From contig NZ_QMKP01000025.1 of assembly GCF_003287955.1 (NCBI RefSeq), forward strand, positions 1 through 37,530: DNA of 37,530 nucleotides, read 5' to 3'. Under the pieces are notes generated by a model, which saw only the letters and a program-made list of their open reading frames with translations, searched no databases and was not told the DNA's origin. This DNA is from Arthrobacter sp. AQ5-06. Lineage in GTDB: Bacteria; Actinomycetota; Actinomycetes; Actinomycetales; Micrococcaceae. A program made the position numbers and the translations under genes. Positions 1 to 6,880 of the stretch are shown here, piece after piece (position 1 is the first letter of the stretch; every line of letters begins with the position of its first letter).

Positions 1-51
1 CGGCGCAACCAGGACCACGGAACACCACCGGCAGCAAGGCCGGGAACCCCG

Positions 52-489
52 TCATGCCCATCGACCGAAACCCGGACAAAGATCAGAACAACCCCGCCCC
101 ATCAAACCCGACCGGTGGATCGAGGCTAAGCACGCAATCACTGCCATGGCTCCAAAGAATGCCACGAGCCACGGGGTCGCGCCTCCGCGCTTGCGCTGCT
201 TGGCCAGGATGACGATTCCGGTAACGAGGCATCCGATAGACCCGACGATGAGGAAGAAGTTCATCCACCCGTAGAACGGTGTGCTGGCGCCGCTGTGCCT
301 CATAAAGAGGAGCATGCAGGAACCGATGATTCCCAGGAAAGCCATGATCAGGGCAAGCACGCCCGTGGCGATCCGCAGACCGGAGGCCGGTGGTTTCGGC
401 TGCCAGTTCGCGGGCGGATGATACTGGCCGGGCGGGTAGGCGTATGCCTGCTGGGTTGGCGGCTGACCGCCGGCGTGTTCGGTGTTCAA
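52..489 (-). CDS. Small three-helix membrane protein, Pro-rich N-terminus
   Basis: A 145-residue protein of unknown function. The first 35 residues are rich in Pro, Gln and Tyr (PPTQQAYAYPPGQYHPP), a cytoplasmic tail common on small actinobacterial membrane proteins. Three hydrophobic segments follow at about residues 39-62, 73-95 and 106-125. The start is read as TTG because GGAGAA lies a few bases upstream of it on the minus strand. The last 20 residues (SGLMGRGCSDLCPGFGRWA) are not membrane-like and may be a shifted or replaced C-terminus. I do not recognise a specific family beyond the general 'Pro-rich tail plus DUF4190-like membrane' type. Confidence 0.55.
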   Translation of the reverse strand: MNTEHAGGQPPTQQAYAYPPGQYHPPANWQPKPPASGLRIATGVLALIMAFLGIIGSCMLLFMRHSGASTPFYGWMNFFLIVGSIGCLVTGIVILAKQRKRGGATPWLVAFFGAMAVIACLASIHRSGLMGRGCSDLCPGFGRWA

Positions 490-609
490 TTGTTCTCCTG
501 CGCTGAATGGATGTTCGACGGGAATGCCGCCCCATCAGAGCAAGCAGAAAGACCCCCGGGGGTTCAGTGTATGCCGGGGCCGGGGAGCGTCTACGCATGT
601 TCCCCACAC

Positions 610-1204
610 ATGAGACATGTGAGAGAAAGATTTGATAAGCCCATCGCCCTCATCGATATGGACGGGAACTGGCTCCAATGGGGCGTCCGCCTCAACGAGA
701 TCCTGCTCCGCCTCGACCCGTCCTTCCCGATCGTCGACGACGACGACAAGAGGAGCGGCTGGGATGACCTGGCCGGCCCCGGTGGTGACCCCATGCTGCT
801 GAAGGAGGCGATGAACCACCCGGATCTGTACAACGACATCGAACCCGTTCCGTACTCTGTCGAGTCCATCCTGGAGATGGCCGACGAAGGCTTCGACGTG
901 TTCCACTGCTCCACCCCGACGTGGACCAACCCGGGGTGCGTTCCGGGGAAGCTGGCCGCCATCGATCAGTACTTCGGGCCGAAGGCTGTGGACCGGCTCA
1001 TCCTCACACACGACAAGACGATGGTCACAGGCGACGTCCTGATCGATGACAAAAGGCATCATCACCGGCGCCGCGGTGCCGTCCTGGAAGCACCTGATTC
1101 ACGACCAGTCCCACAACCGGTCCGTGGCCGGGGTGCCGAGGATGAGCGACTGGCGGGAATGGCGGGGCCACGTCTACCCGCTGCTGGACCGCGTCCCCGT
1201 CTAA
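610..1204 (+). pseudogene. 5'-deoxyribonucleotidase (NT5C type), single-base frameshift
   Basis: HAD-superfamily 5'(3')-deoxyribonucleotidase of the NT5C type, which dephosphorylates nucleoside monophosphates in the cytoplasm. The nucleophile motif is IDMDGNW (Asp16 and Asp18 from the ATG at 610); the later acidic motif is VLIDDK near residue 148. Reading breaks at AAAA (1051-1054). Dropping one A restores GIITGAAVPSWKHLIHDQ, then MSDWREWRGHVYPLLD and a TAA at 1202-1204, the expected family C-terminus. The frame therefore moves by one base after nearly all the catalytic core. It could be a recent pseudogene, programmed slippage, or a homopolymer sequencing error. No good ribosome site precedes 610, so the start is uncertain. 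Confidence 0.7.
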
Positions 1205-1216
1205 CCTGTCACCTCG

Positions 1217-1254
1217 AAAGGGTCGCACTTGCTTCGGCGGTGCGGCCCTTTCTT
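1217..1254 (+). terminator. Rho-independent terminator after the nucleotidase gene
   Basis: AAAGGGTCGCAC pairs with GTGCGGCCCTTT (one T:G wobble) around an 11-nt loop, followed by TCTT. It lies 13 nt after the restored stop codon at 1204. Confidence 0.7.
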
Positions 1255-1310
1255 GCGTCCCCGGCAGTCACGCCGTGGTTCACTGAAGCATCCGAAAAAA
1301 GGGGACGGCC

Positions 1311-1739
1311 ATGTCAGCAAAAGCATTCCTGTGGATCGGCGCAGGCCTTGCTGTTTTGGTCGCCGGCGCCGTGGCACAGCTCGTCGCAGAAGGTGTCGAC
1401 AACGAAAAGCCTCCGTCCAAGACCGTCCTAGTGGAGTTCCGCGCGCCCGGGAATTCGACGGCTGCCACGGTGTCCTGGAGCGCCCCCGATGGCACCCGAA
1501 CGTACACGGGAGAACTGCCGCTGAGGAACACCAACGGCACCCAGGGAGTGTCCTACGAGATGCCCCGGGGCACGCCCGTGAGCATCACGGTGACCAATGA
1601 GGGCGGCATGGGATCAACGAGCTTGGGCTTCGCCGGCACCGTTGCCTGCCATATTCGGGTGGACGGACGCCTGATTTCCGACGAAAGCGCCAAAGGATTC
1701 CACTCGTCGGTGACCTGCAAGGCGTCGGCGGACTGGTGA
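1311..1739 (+). CDS. MmpS-like membrane-anchored protein
   Basis: A 142-residue protein with one N-terminal transmembrane anchor (about residues 5-27) and an extracytoplasmic beta-rich domain. The C-terminal pattern ACHIRVDGRLIS ... SSVTCKA, with Cys113 and Cys136 probably forming a disulfide, resembles the MmpS family of small transport-accessory proteins. In mycobacteria these partner MmpL (RND) exporters; no mmpL gene is in this window, so the partner is unknown. AAGGGGAC (about 1299-1306) gives a good ribosome site for the ATG at 1311. The gene stands alone, after a terminator and before a decayed region. Confidence 0.6.
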   Translation: MSAKAFLWIGAGLAVLVAGAVAQLVAEGVDNEKPPSKTVLVEFRAPGNSTAATVSWSAPDGTRTYTGELPLRNTNGTQGVSYEMPRGTPVSITVTNEGGMGSTSLGFAGTVACHIRVDGRLISDESAKGFHSSVTCKASADW

Positions 1740-1927
1740 AACAATCTTTGCGGACGCAGATTTGGACTGACAAATACCGATTCTGATTGGCGCGAGAATC
1801 TTCCGGCAAACAAAAAATGCCCCATCTAGCGGCGTATGGCATGTTGTTGGCGGTCTGGGCACGGAAAACGTCCACGGTGACGCGTCTGACTTCGCAACGC
1901 CTGCTTTCCAGGCCAACCGTTTCGGCT

Positions 1928-2388
1928 CTACGCAGCTTTGACGACTAGCAGCTCATCACATTCGGTGGTTTAACGCGGCGACAAAGATGCCCGCCTCATT
2001 AACCAGGCCGGCTCAGTCGTCATGCCGCCTGGCCAAGCCCACATGGCCCCGGCCCCGAACCGGTCCAAAATGTCCCCGAGCAGCGCCTCAGTATGCTCTT
2101 CCTCGTGTTCGGTCGCGAAAGCTGGCAGTTGCAGGGCGGCACGGCTCGGTGAGAGCTCCGTGAGCATGACCCCGGCCCGAGCGTAGGGAACCGTCCATGA
2201 TCCGGCTCTCCAGCGCCCCTGGGGCGGCCTTGGAGCGGACAACCGGATCAGCGGTCGGCGCCGGCAATTTGACGGTCACAGAGGGGAACGAGGCGGCGGT
2301 CTGGTTGAAGTGGGAAGTCCCGGCGAAGCAGGACATCAGCTTGGCCTGCTGGTAATCTTTCGCGAGTCGGACAGCGGCCCGCAGGGCT
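1928..2388 (-). pseudogene. umuC: Relic of a Y-family DNA polymerase (UmuC), C-terminal part
   Basis: Only the C-terminal third of a UmuC-type translesion polymerase remains. One frame reads AAVRLAKDYQQAKLMSCFAG, then TSHFNQTAASFPSVTVKLPA and KAAPGALE. A shift near 2190 moves to the frame reading YARAGVMLTELSP ... HTEALLGDILDRFGAG and RRASLSPR. A TAA (1970-1972 region) replaces the Tyr codon of the usual SPRYTT motif; beyond it the frame continues TTECDELLVVKAA to a second stop at 1928-1930. The 5' end is cut by an in-frame stop near 2388. The gene is clearly dead: one frameshift, at least two nonsense changes, and the catalytic palm missing. Confidence 0.7.
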
Positions 2389-2723
2389 TAGGTGCACCTA
2401 CTGCGTCCTCGCCTCTGTCGTCACAGGCTTGGAAAATGACCTGGATTTCTCAGCCTATGCGCCCACGTTAGCTCATGGGTGACCTGATCATGACTCACGC
2501 CCTCACTTGAGCGCTGTAGGAGCACCGAGATTTCGGGACGGGCAGCGATTGGGTTTCGCGGGCACCGACACTTTCTGCCGGCCTCCATAGCTGAAACGGA
2601 CGCTCAGCAGAAAACCGTCGGTGAACTCAGCAACCTAAGGTTCTTGGACGACGAAAGTTTTCGCCGTCTGGAAAGGCCGTTCGCGCACGGAGCCCGGACC
2701 TGCCGCCGGCGCGGCGCCGTATG
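2389..2723. other. Gene-free stretch in the decayed region
   Basis: No frame here looks coding on either strand. A segment at about 2597-2641 contains GACGCTCAG, then GAAAACC and ends in CCTAAGG, loosely like the inside of a Tn3-type terminal repeat, but no outer GGGG and no partner were seen. Otherwise nothing is recognised. Confidence 0.3.
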
Positions 2724-2806
2724 TCAAGAAGAACGCCTCCCGCCGAGCAGTTCCGCCAGTTCCGCAGCCTTAGTGCCGGAGTTTGTCTTTCTCACGCTCG
2801 AACTAG
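2724..2806 (-). pseudogene. 3' part of an excisionase-like HTH gene split by an IS
   Basis: On the minus strand this continues the reading frame broken by the IS701 element. Joining 4178 to 2806 with a single CTAG gives the open frame RPSSSVRKTNSGTKAAELAE, LLGGRRSS and a TGA at 2724-2726. The whole ancestral protein would be about 89 residues. Confidence 0.6.
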
Positions 2807-4173
2807 TACTACAGTCGCGTTTAATTTCGGTCCCGTCGGCGTTTCAATCGGATTTCCCGCCGTGGACCTGTTAATCGTTGGTGGTGATTGATGATATCTG
2901 TGTGGCGGATGTAGAAAAATGGGCTGAGGGTCTCGATGAAATCGGTGAACTGATCGGGCGCCGCTTTGTCCGTTCCGAACCCCGGGACAATGCCATGGCG
3001 TACGTGCGCGGACTGCTTTCGGATGAGGAACGGAAGAACTCCTGGACCCTGTCTGAACGTGCCGGGCACGGCACCCCGGACGGGATGCAGCGACTGCTCT
3101 CCATCACCGACTGGGATCCGGATGCCGTGCGTGATGACCTGTTCAGCTACGTCAACCGCCATCTGGGCGACCCCGACGGGGTGCTGATCATTGACCAGAC
3201 CGGATTCTTGAAGAAAGGCACCGCTTCAGCCGGGGTCGCACGCCAGTATTCAGGCACCGCGGGACGGGTGGAGAACTGCCAGATCGGGGTGCTCCTGACG
3301 TACTCCGCCCCGGCCGGGCGCACCCTGTTGGACCGGGAGAGGTGCACCGTGGCCGGTATCCCCGAAGCCAGGGAATTCGCCACGAACCGGTGTTGGCCGC
3401 GGACATGATCGACCGTGCCCTGGAGGCCGGGATCCCGGCCCGCTGGGCCACCGGAGACGCGGTCTACGGACAGCACACGGGGTTGCGCCGCCGTCTGGAA
3501 TCCAAGGGCCTGCACTACGTGCTGGCCGTTCCCATGAACCAAAACATCATCGCCCCCACAGCCGGGCTGGGCGAACAATGGGCGCGCCGATAAACTCATT
3601 GCCTCCCTGCGCGGCACTGCCCGGCGGACCCGGACCGCCGGGGCCGGAACCAAGGGCGACCGGCGGTATTCCTGGGCACGGACCCGCATCAACGGACCCG
3701 CCGAAACCGGAGAACACTGACTGCTGGCCCGCCGGTCCCTGAAGGACCCCGCCGACCTGGCCTACTACATCTGCCACGGCCCAAACCGGGTCTCGCTGGC
3801 CGAGCTGGTCAGGATCGCCAGCGCCCGCTGGGCGATCGAGGAAACCTTCCAAACCTCCAAGGGCGAAACGGGACTGGACCACTACCAGGTGCGCCAATAC
3901 ACCGGCTGGTACCGGCACATCACCCTCTCCATGTTCGCCCACGCCTTCCTGACCGAATCCGCTCCAAAAAAGGGGCCCTGCCGCCGGAGACGGGGAGCTG
4001 ATCCGGCTCTCCCTGCCCGAAATCAGGCGGCTGCTCGTCCGGCTGATCTGGTACCGGACAATTCACCCGGACCGGATCCTGGGCCATTCGATCTGGCGGC
4101 GGAAACATCAGCAGCGTGCACGATACTGCCATTACAAGGCCCGCGGGCACACCCCATAAATGCGACTGTAGTA
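2807..4173 (+). mobile_element. Decayed IS701-family insertion sequence with intact ends
   Basis: The ends are perfect inverted repeats: TACTACAGTCGC at 2807-2818 and GCGACTGTAGTA at 4162-4173, with further partial match inside. Both are flanked by CTAG (2803-2806 and 4174-4177), the four-base target duplication known for IS701-family elements. Because CTAG is its own complement, the repeat plus duplication reads as a perfect 16-bp inverted repeat. The transposase inside is broken, so the element cannot move by itself. It sits in, and divides, an excisionase-like gene on the minus strand. Confidence 0.85.
2884..4159 (+). pseudogene. IS701-family transposase, several frameshifts and a stop
   Basis: DDE transposase of the IS701 family. 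The first block holds VLIIDQTGFLKKGTASAGVA with the first catalytic Asp, then RQYSGTAGRVENCQIGV. A short deletion removes the part that usually precedes ERCTVAGIPE. A shift near 3385 leads to AADMIDRALEAGIPARWATG; another near 3585 to ADKLIASLRGTARR. A TGA at 3718-3720 interrupts before SLKDPADLAYYICHG and ASARWAIEETFQTSKGETGL. A last shift near 3966 restores GELIRLSLPEIRRLLVRLIW and KHQQRARYCHYKARGHTP, ending at TAA 4157-4159. At least three frameshifts and one stop make it inactive. Confidence 0.85.
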
Positions 4174-4364
4174 CTAGGACGTTGCTCACTGAGATCGAGA
4201 ATCTGTTCGTAGTGACTTTCCTTGAACCTCACCGTGCGCTTATTGAGGCGGAGGTGCGGCCACGTGTTGGTGTAGTACATCTCCCTCACCATTCGGAGGG
4301 ACACGCCCAGACGCTCTGCAAGCTGTTCAGGGGTTATCAATTCGGCTCTGTTCTCCATGGTCAC
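4174..4364 (-). pseudogene. 5' part of an excisionase-like (HTH_17) gene split by an IS
   Basis: The N-terminal 60 or so residues contain ITPEQLAERLGVSLRMVREM, YYTNTWPHLRLNKRTVRFKE and SHYEQILDLSEQRP: a winged-helix fold of the MerR/excisionase kind found in phage and integrative-element Xis proteins. Translation starts at GTG 4364 or ATG 4358. The IS701 element enters just after EQRP; the rest is at 2724-2806. Proximity to a tRNA 3' fragment fits a recombination directionality factor, but no integrase was found, so that role is inferred. Confidence 0.6.
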
Positions 4365-4511
4365 TCTCGTATCTCCGTCACCGCGTTTTCACAGCAAGCG
4401 TCCCTTGCCAATTTCCCCTATGCGGTCCACGCGCTGGCGGGTGTCAGTTGGCGAAGCAGTGGGTGCTCTCCGCGGAAGTATCAGAGTGATGGGATGCGCA
4501 CTCTAGTGAAC

Positions 4512-4538
4512 TCGCTCACGCGTGAGTGGAGTGAGCGA
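4512..4538. promoter_or_regulatory. Interleaved GTGAG repeats upstream of the xis-like gene
   Basis: TCGCTCAC (4512-4519) is the inverse of GTGAGCGA (4531-4538), and between them lies GTGAGTGG; CTCACGCGTGAG is also a perfect 12-bp palindrome. Such clustered short repeats between a tRNA-like end and an excisionase-like gene may be protein-binding sites. The role is inferred. Confidence 0.35.
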
Positions 4539-4599
4539 TTCTGGCGTTATCCAGCGTTGTCTACTGGAACAAGCCGCATCAAAAAGCCCGGAATCTAGG

Positions 4600-4653
4600 G
4601 GTTCTGGCGTCAGGAGACACGCCGGGAATGGGGTTCAAGTCCCCCTCCGCGCA
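4600..4653 (+). tRNA. 3' fragment of a class II (Leu-like) tRNA, possible att site
   Basis: The stretch has a long-variable-arm stem (GGCGT ... ACGCC), a T-arm (GGGGTTCAAGTCCCC) and a 3' acceptor strand TCCGCGC with discriminator A at 4653. GGTTCTGGCG resembles the anticodon-stem/variable-arm junction of tRNA-Leu. No matching 5' acceptor strand (GCGCGGA), D-arm or convincing anticodon loop lies upstream, so this is only the 3' part. Integrative elements commonly duplicate the 3' end of a tRNA at one boundary; this fits an attL/attR scar beside the excisionase-like gene. Identity as Leu is tentative. Confidence 0.45.
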
Positions 4654-4661
4654 CAAATGGG

Positions 4662-4695
4662 AAAACCCCTGAAATCCATGGATTTCAGGGGTTTT
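4662..4695. terminator. Perfect 34-nt palindrome with T-run, terminator
   Basis: AAAACCCCTGAAATCCA is followed directly by its exact complement, giving an uninterrupted 17-bp inverted repeat that ends in TTTTTT. It lies 8 nt after the tRNA-like 3' end and would work as a terminator in both directions. The fully palindromic centre (CCATGG) is unusual for a terminator. Confidence 0.65.
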
Positions 4696-4727
4696 TTCTG
4701 TTCTGGTCCGCGGCCCAAGCTGGAGCC

Positions 4728-4853
4728 GTGAATCCAACCCCGCCGCCTGGCCCGCTTGAAGTCGTCGTCCACTCCGGGCTGGCCGACTGGTGGGTGATCC
4801 TTGCCGGGCTTGGACCCTTGGCTCTCCTGATTGCTGCGCGTGACGCTCGTTGA
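4728..4853 (+). CDS. Possible 41-residue single-helix membrane peptide
   Basis: GTG at 4728 opens VNPTPPPGPLEVVVHSGLAD, followed by the hydrophobic WWVILAGLGPLALLIA and a basic end, ARDAR. The pattern of a short polar head, one transmembrane helix and a positive tail is plausible for a small membrane protein. GGAG lies only two bases before the GTG, so the start or the whole gene is doubtful. I do not recognise a family. Confidence 0.3.
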   Translation: MNPTPPPGPLEVVVHSGLADWWVILAGLGPLALLIAARDAR

Positions 4854-5117
4854 GCGCCTAGGGCGGGTTACTCCGCCGCAGACCAAAACGTTGGCTAAGG
4901 AACTCATCTGAGCCCTAGCTGGCAGCGGCTGTTCGCTGGTCTTTTTCAATCCTGGGCACCAGCGTGCCCAATGTCACCCGACGCCGATCCCAGCAGGTGT
5001 CCGCACGGAAATATAGGCGACGCAGAGAAATTTTCTTGCCAGGCTATTGGGGAATACCCGCCGGATGCTGTACGTTGCATACGCGACAGACGAACCAAAG
5101 AAAAGAGATACACCTAA

Positions 5118-5420
5118 GTGGCAACCGATTACGACGAACTTCGCTCCGACGTCAAGGAGTCGCAGGACAACTCACTCGAGGCACTGCAGTCCGCCAATGC
5201 ACCGGACGCCCGCAGTGTCGTCCTCGAGCTCGATGAGGCCGACGGGCTGGATGGCGCCGGCGTTCCCGGGGGCGAATTCGTTGCCGAGGAATTGGTCGTG
5301 CAGGTTATCCCGCAGGCTGAGGACGAGTTCACGTGCTACTCCTGCTTCCTGGTCCGGCACCGCTCCCAGATTGCGCGGCAGAAAAACGGACACAGCTACT
5401 GCACTGACTGCGAAGGCTGA
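5118..5420 (+). CDS. DUF4193 family zinc-ribbon protein
   Basis: A 100-residue acidic protein widespread in actinobacteria and of unknown function. It begins MATDYDELRSDVKESQDNSL, has an acidic middle, and ends with a small zinc-ribbon: Cys73-x2-Cys76 and Cys95-x2-Cys98 (CYSC ... YCTDCEG). The start is GTG at 5118, with AAAGAG about 11 nt upstream. A bidirectional terminator follows at 5463-5511. It is probably an independent single-gene unit. Confidence 0.85.
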   Translation: MATDYDELRSDVKESQDNSLEALQSANAPDARSVVLELDEADGLDGAGVPGGEFVAEELVVQVIPQAEDEFTCYSCFLVRHRSQIARQKNGHSYCTDCEG

Positions 5421-5462
5421 TTCAAGAGCACCGGAACTATTCCGTGGCGGGCCGTTTCCGCC

Positions 5463-5511
5463 AACAGGAAGTTAAGGCACGCCCACATTCAGTAGGCGTG
5501 CCTTTCCTGTT
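5463..5511. terminator. Bidirectional terminator between DUF4193 and yqeY
   Basis: AAGGCACGCC (5474-5483) pairs with GGCGTGCCTT (5495-5504); outside it AACAGGAA can also pair with the TTCCTGTT that follows. It lies between the two convergent genes. Confidence 0.7.
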
Positions 5512-5531
5512 AACAGGCTCCATCTGACGGC

Positions 5532-5996
5532 TCAGGCCAGACGGCTGCGGACGATCTCGCTGACCGCCTTACCGTCGAAGCGCCCGGCGACCTTGGCCGT
5601 AACAGGCTTCATCACGGCACCCAGCTGACGCATGCCGGGCTCCACGCCTTCATTCCTCAGCCCGGCGATCGTCTCGTCAACCATCGCCTCGACTTCAGCG
5701 GCTGTCAACGGCTGCGGCAGGTAGGCTTCAATAATTTCCGCCTCGGCGATCTCAGCCGCCGCCCGCTCGGGTTCGCCGGCGTCAGTGTAGATCCTTGCTG
5801 TATCGCGACGCTTGGCGGCCTCCTTCTGCAACAGCGACGTCACCTGGGCGTCGTCCAGGACAATGGGCGTCTTTCCCGACTTCTCCCGTGTCTCGATCTC
5901 GCCCAGGACATTGCGCACCGTTGTCAGGGCGGTTTTGTTCCGCTCCTTCATGTGCACCACAACATCGGCGTGCAAGCGTTCCTTCAAAGTGGTCAC
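5532..5996 (-). CDS. YqeY/GatB-like domain protein
   Basis: A 154-residue cytoplasmic helical protein of the YqeY family, related to the C-terminal tRNA-interacting domain of GatB amidotransferase; its cellular role is not settled. Family signatures are LKERLHADVVVHMKERNK, TLRN-like TTVRNVLGEIETREK and EAEIIEAYLPQPLT in the middle, and the tail MRQLGAVMKPVTAKVAGRFD. The start is GTG at 5996, supported by GAGGAA at a normal distance. Length is typical. It is transcribed toward DUF4193 and divergently from the M50-like gene. Confidence 0.88.
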   Translation of the reverse strand: MTTLKERLHADVVVHMKERNKTALTTVRNVLGEIETREKSGKTPIVLDDAQVTSLLQKEAAKRRDTARIYTDAGEPERAAAEIAEAEIIEAYLPQPLTAAEVEAMVDETIAGLRNEGVEPGMRQLGAVMKPVTAKVAGRFDGKAVSEIVRSRLA

Positions 5997-6057
5997 GGCA
6001 TTCCTCGATTCGTTGAGCGCCCCAAGCCGGCAGGGCAGCAGGACAGCGGTGAACCAT

Positions 6058-6077
6058 CCCTCTAGTACCGTAGAGGG
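6058..6077. promoter_or_regulatory. Inverted repeat overlapping a -10-like hexamer
   Basis: CCCTCTA (6058-6064) and TAGAGGG (6071-6077) are exact complements around GTACCG. The spacer contains TACCGT (6066-6071), which would place a transcription start close to the ATG at 6080. It could be an operator or a small hairpin. Confidence 0.35.
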
Positions 6078-6079
6078 CT

Positions 6080-6130
6080 ATGGCTGACAATCACTACTCC
6101 GGGCACTACTCCGGGTCCGGCGGGGAATGA
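6080..6130 (+). CDS. 16-residue peptide ORF coupled to the M50-like gene
   Basis: ATG at 6080 opens MADNHYSGHYSGSGGE and stops at TGA 6128-6130, overlapping the downstream ATG (6127) as ATGA. The DNA repeats CACTACTCCGGG twice, giving the HYSG duplication. A leaderless start from TACCGT (eight bases upstream) is possible. It may be a translational leader of the M50-like gene or simply a chance frame. Confidence 0.3.
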   Translation: MADNHYSGHYSGSGGE

Positions 6131-6870
6131 CCGTGATTCCCGATCAATTGTGGCAACGGATCATTGAAGCCTTCAGCCATGCCGCCCTCCCCCATGTCAC
6201 GGTGGCCGAACTGGCTGTGGTGCTGGCGCTGGCAACGGCACTCTCCATCCCCCGGGCCACCTGGAAGTACTTTGGGCTCCTGGCCACCGCCACACACGAA
6301 CTAGGCCATGCCTTCGCCGCCGTCATGAGCGGCCAACGACTGAGCGGAATCCGGCTCCGGTTGGACCACTCAGGCACAACCACCAGTTACAGCCGTGGCC
6401 GGGCTGCCGCCGTCTGGTCGGGATTCTGGGGCTATCCTGTTCCTGCCCTGACCGGCGCCGCCCTGGTCACCTCCGGTTTTGCCGGCTGGGGTCCGGCCGC
6501 CTTGGCCACGGGAACCCTTATCCTCCTAGCTTCGCTCATGTTCATCAGGAATTTCGCGGGGCTGCTGATCACGGGCCTTGCCGTCGCAGGGGGCGGGTTG
6601 CTGGTCCTCGTTGTGCCGAGCAACTTCACTGGCCACGTTGCAATCGTTCTTGGCGTGGCACTGCTGGTGGCCGCCGTCCGGGACCTCGCGAAGCTCACCG
6701 ATGTGCACCTGCGGCGCCGTGACAGGCTGGCCAGTTCCGACGCCTATCTGCTGTACCGCGCAACGTCCATACCCTCCGGCATTTGGATCTCGCTCTTTGT
6801 CGCCGTTATTGCCGGGTCCTGGCTGGTCGCCTGGCAGCCCATCTCGGCAATCCTGGCCGCCGGAGCCTAG
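6127..6870 (+). CDS. M50B-like membrane metallopeptidase
   Basis: A 247-residue integral membrane protein with the zinc site HELGH (His57, Glu58, His61) inside the first membrane segments, as in site-2-protease-like M50/M50B proteins. Next come SGQRLSGIRLRLDHSGTT and a Gly-rich WSGFWGYPVPALTGAAL helix, then four or five more hydrophobic helices. LTDVHLRRRDRLASSDAYLL near residue 195 is a cytoplasmic loop carrying the second acidic site. Translation could start at ATG 6127 or at GTG 6133, for which GGGGA is better spaced. The substrate is unknown and no anti-sigma factor lies nearby. Confidence 0.75.
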   Translation: MTVIPDQLWQRIIEAFSHAALPHVTVAELAVVLALATALSIPRATWKYFGLLATATHELGHAFAAVMSGQRLSGIRLRLDHSGTTTSYSRGRAAAVWSGFWGYPVPALTGAALVTSGFAGWGPAALATGTLILLASLMFIRNFAGLLITGLAVAGGGLLVLVVPSNFTGHVAIVLGVALLVAAVRDLAKLTDVHLRRRDRLASSDAYLLYRATSIPSGIWISLFVAVIAGSWLVAWQPISAILAAGA

Positions 6871-6880
6871 GCTGGTCCGC

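Noticed and set aside
4560..4653. Complete tRNA gene
   Set aside because: The 3' half fits, but no 5' acceptor strand, D-arm or good anticodon loop is found upstream, so only a fragment is reported.
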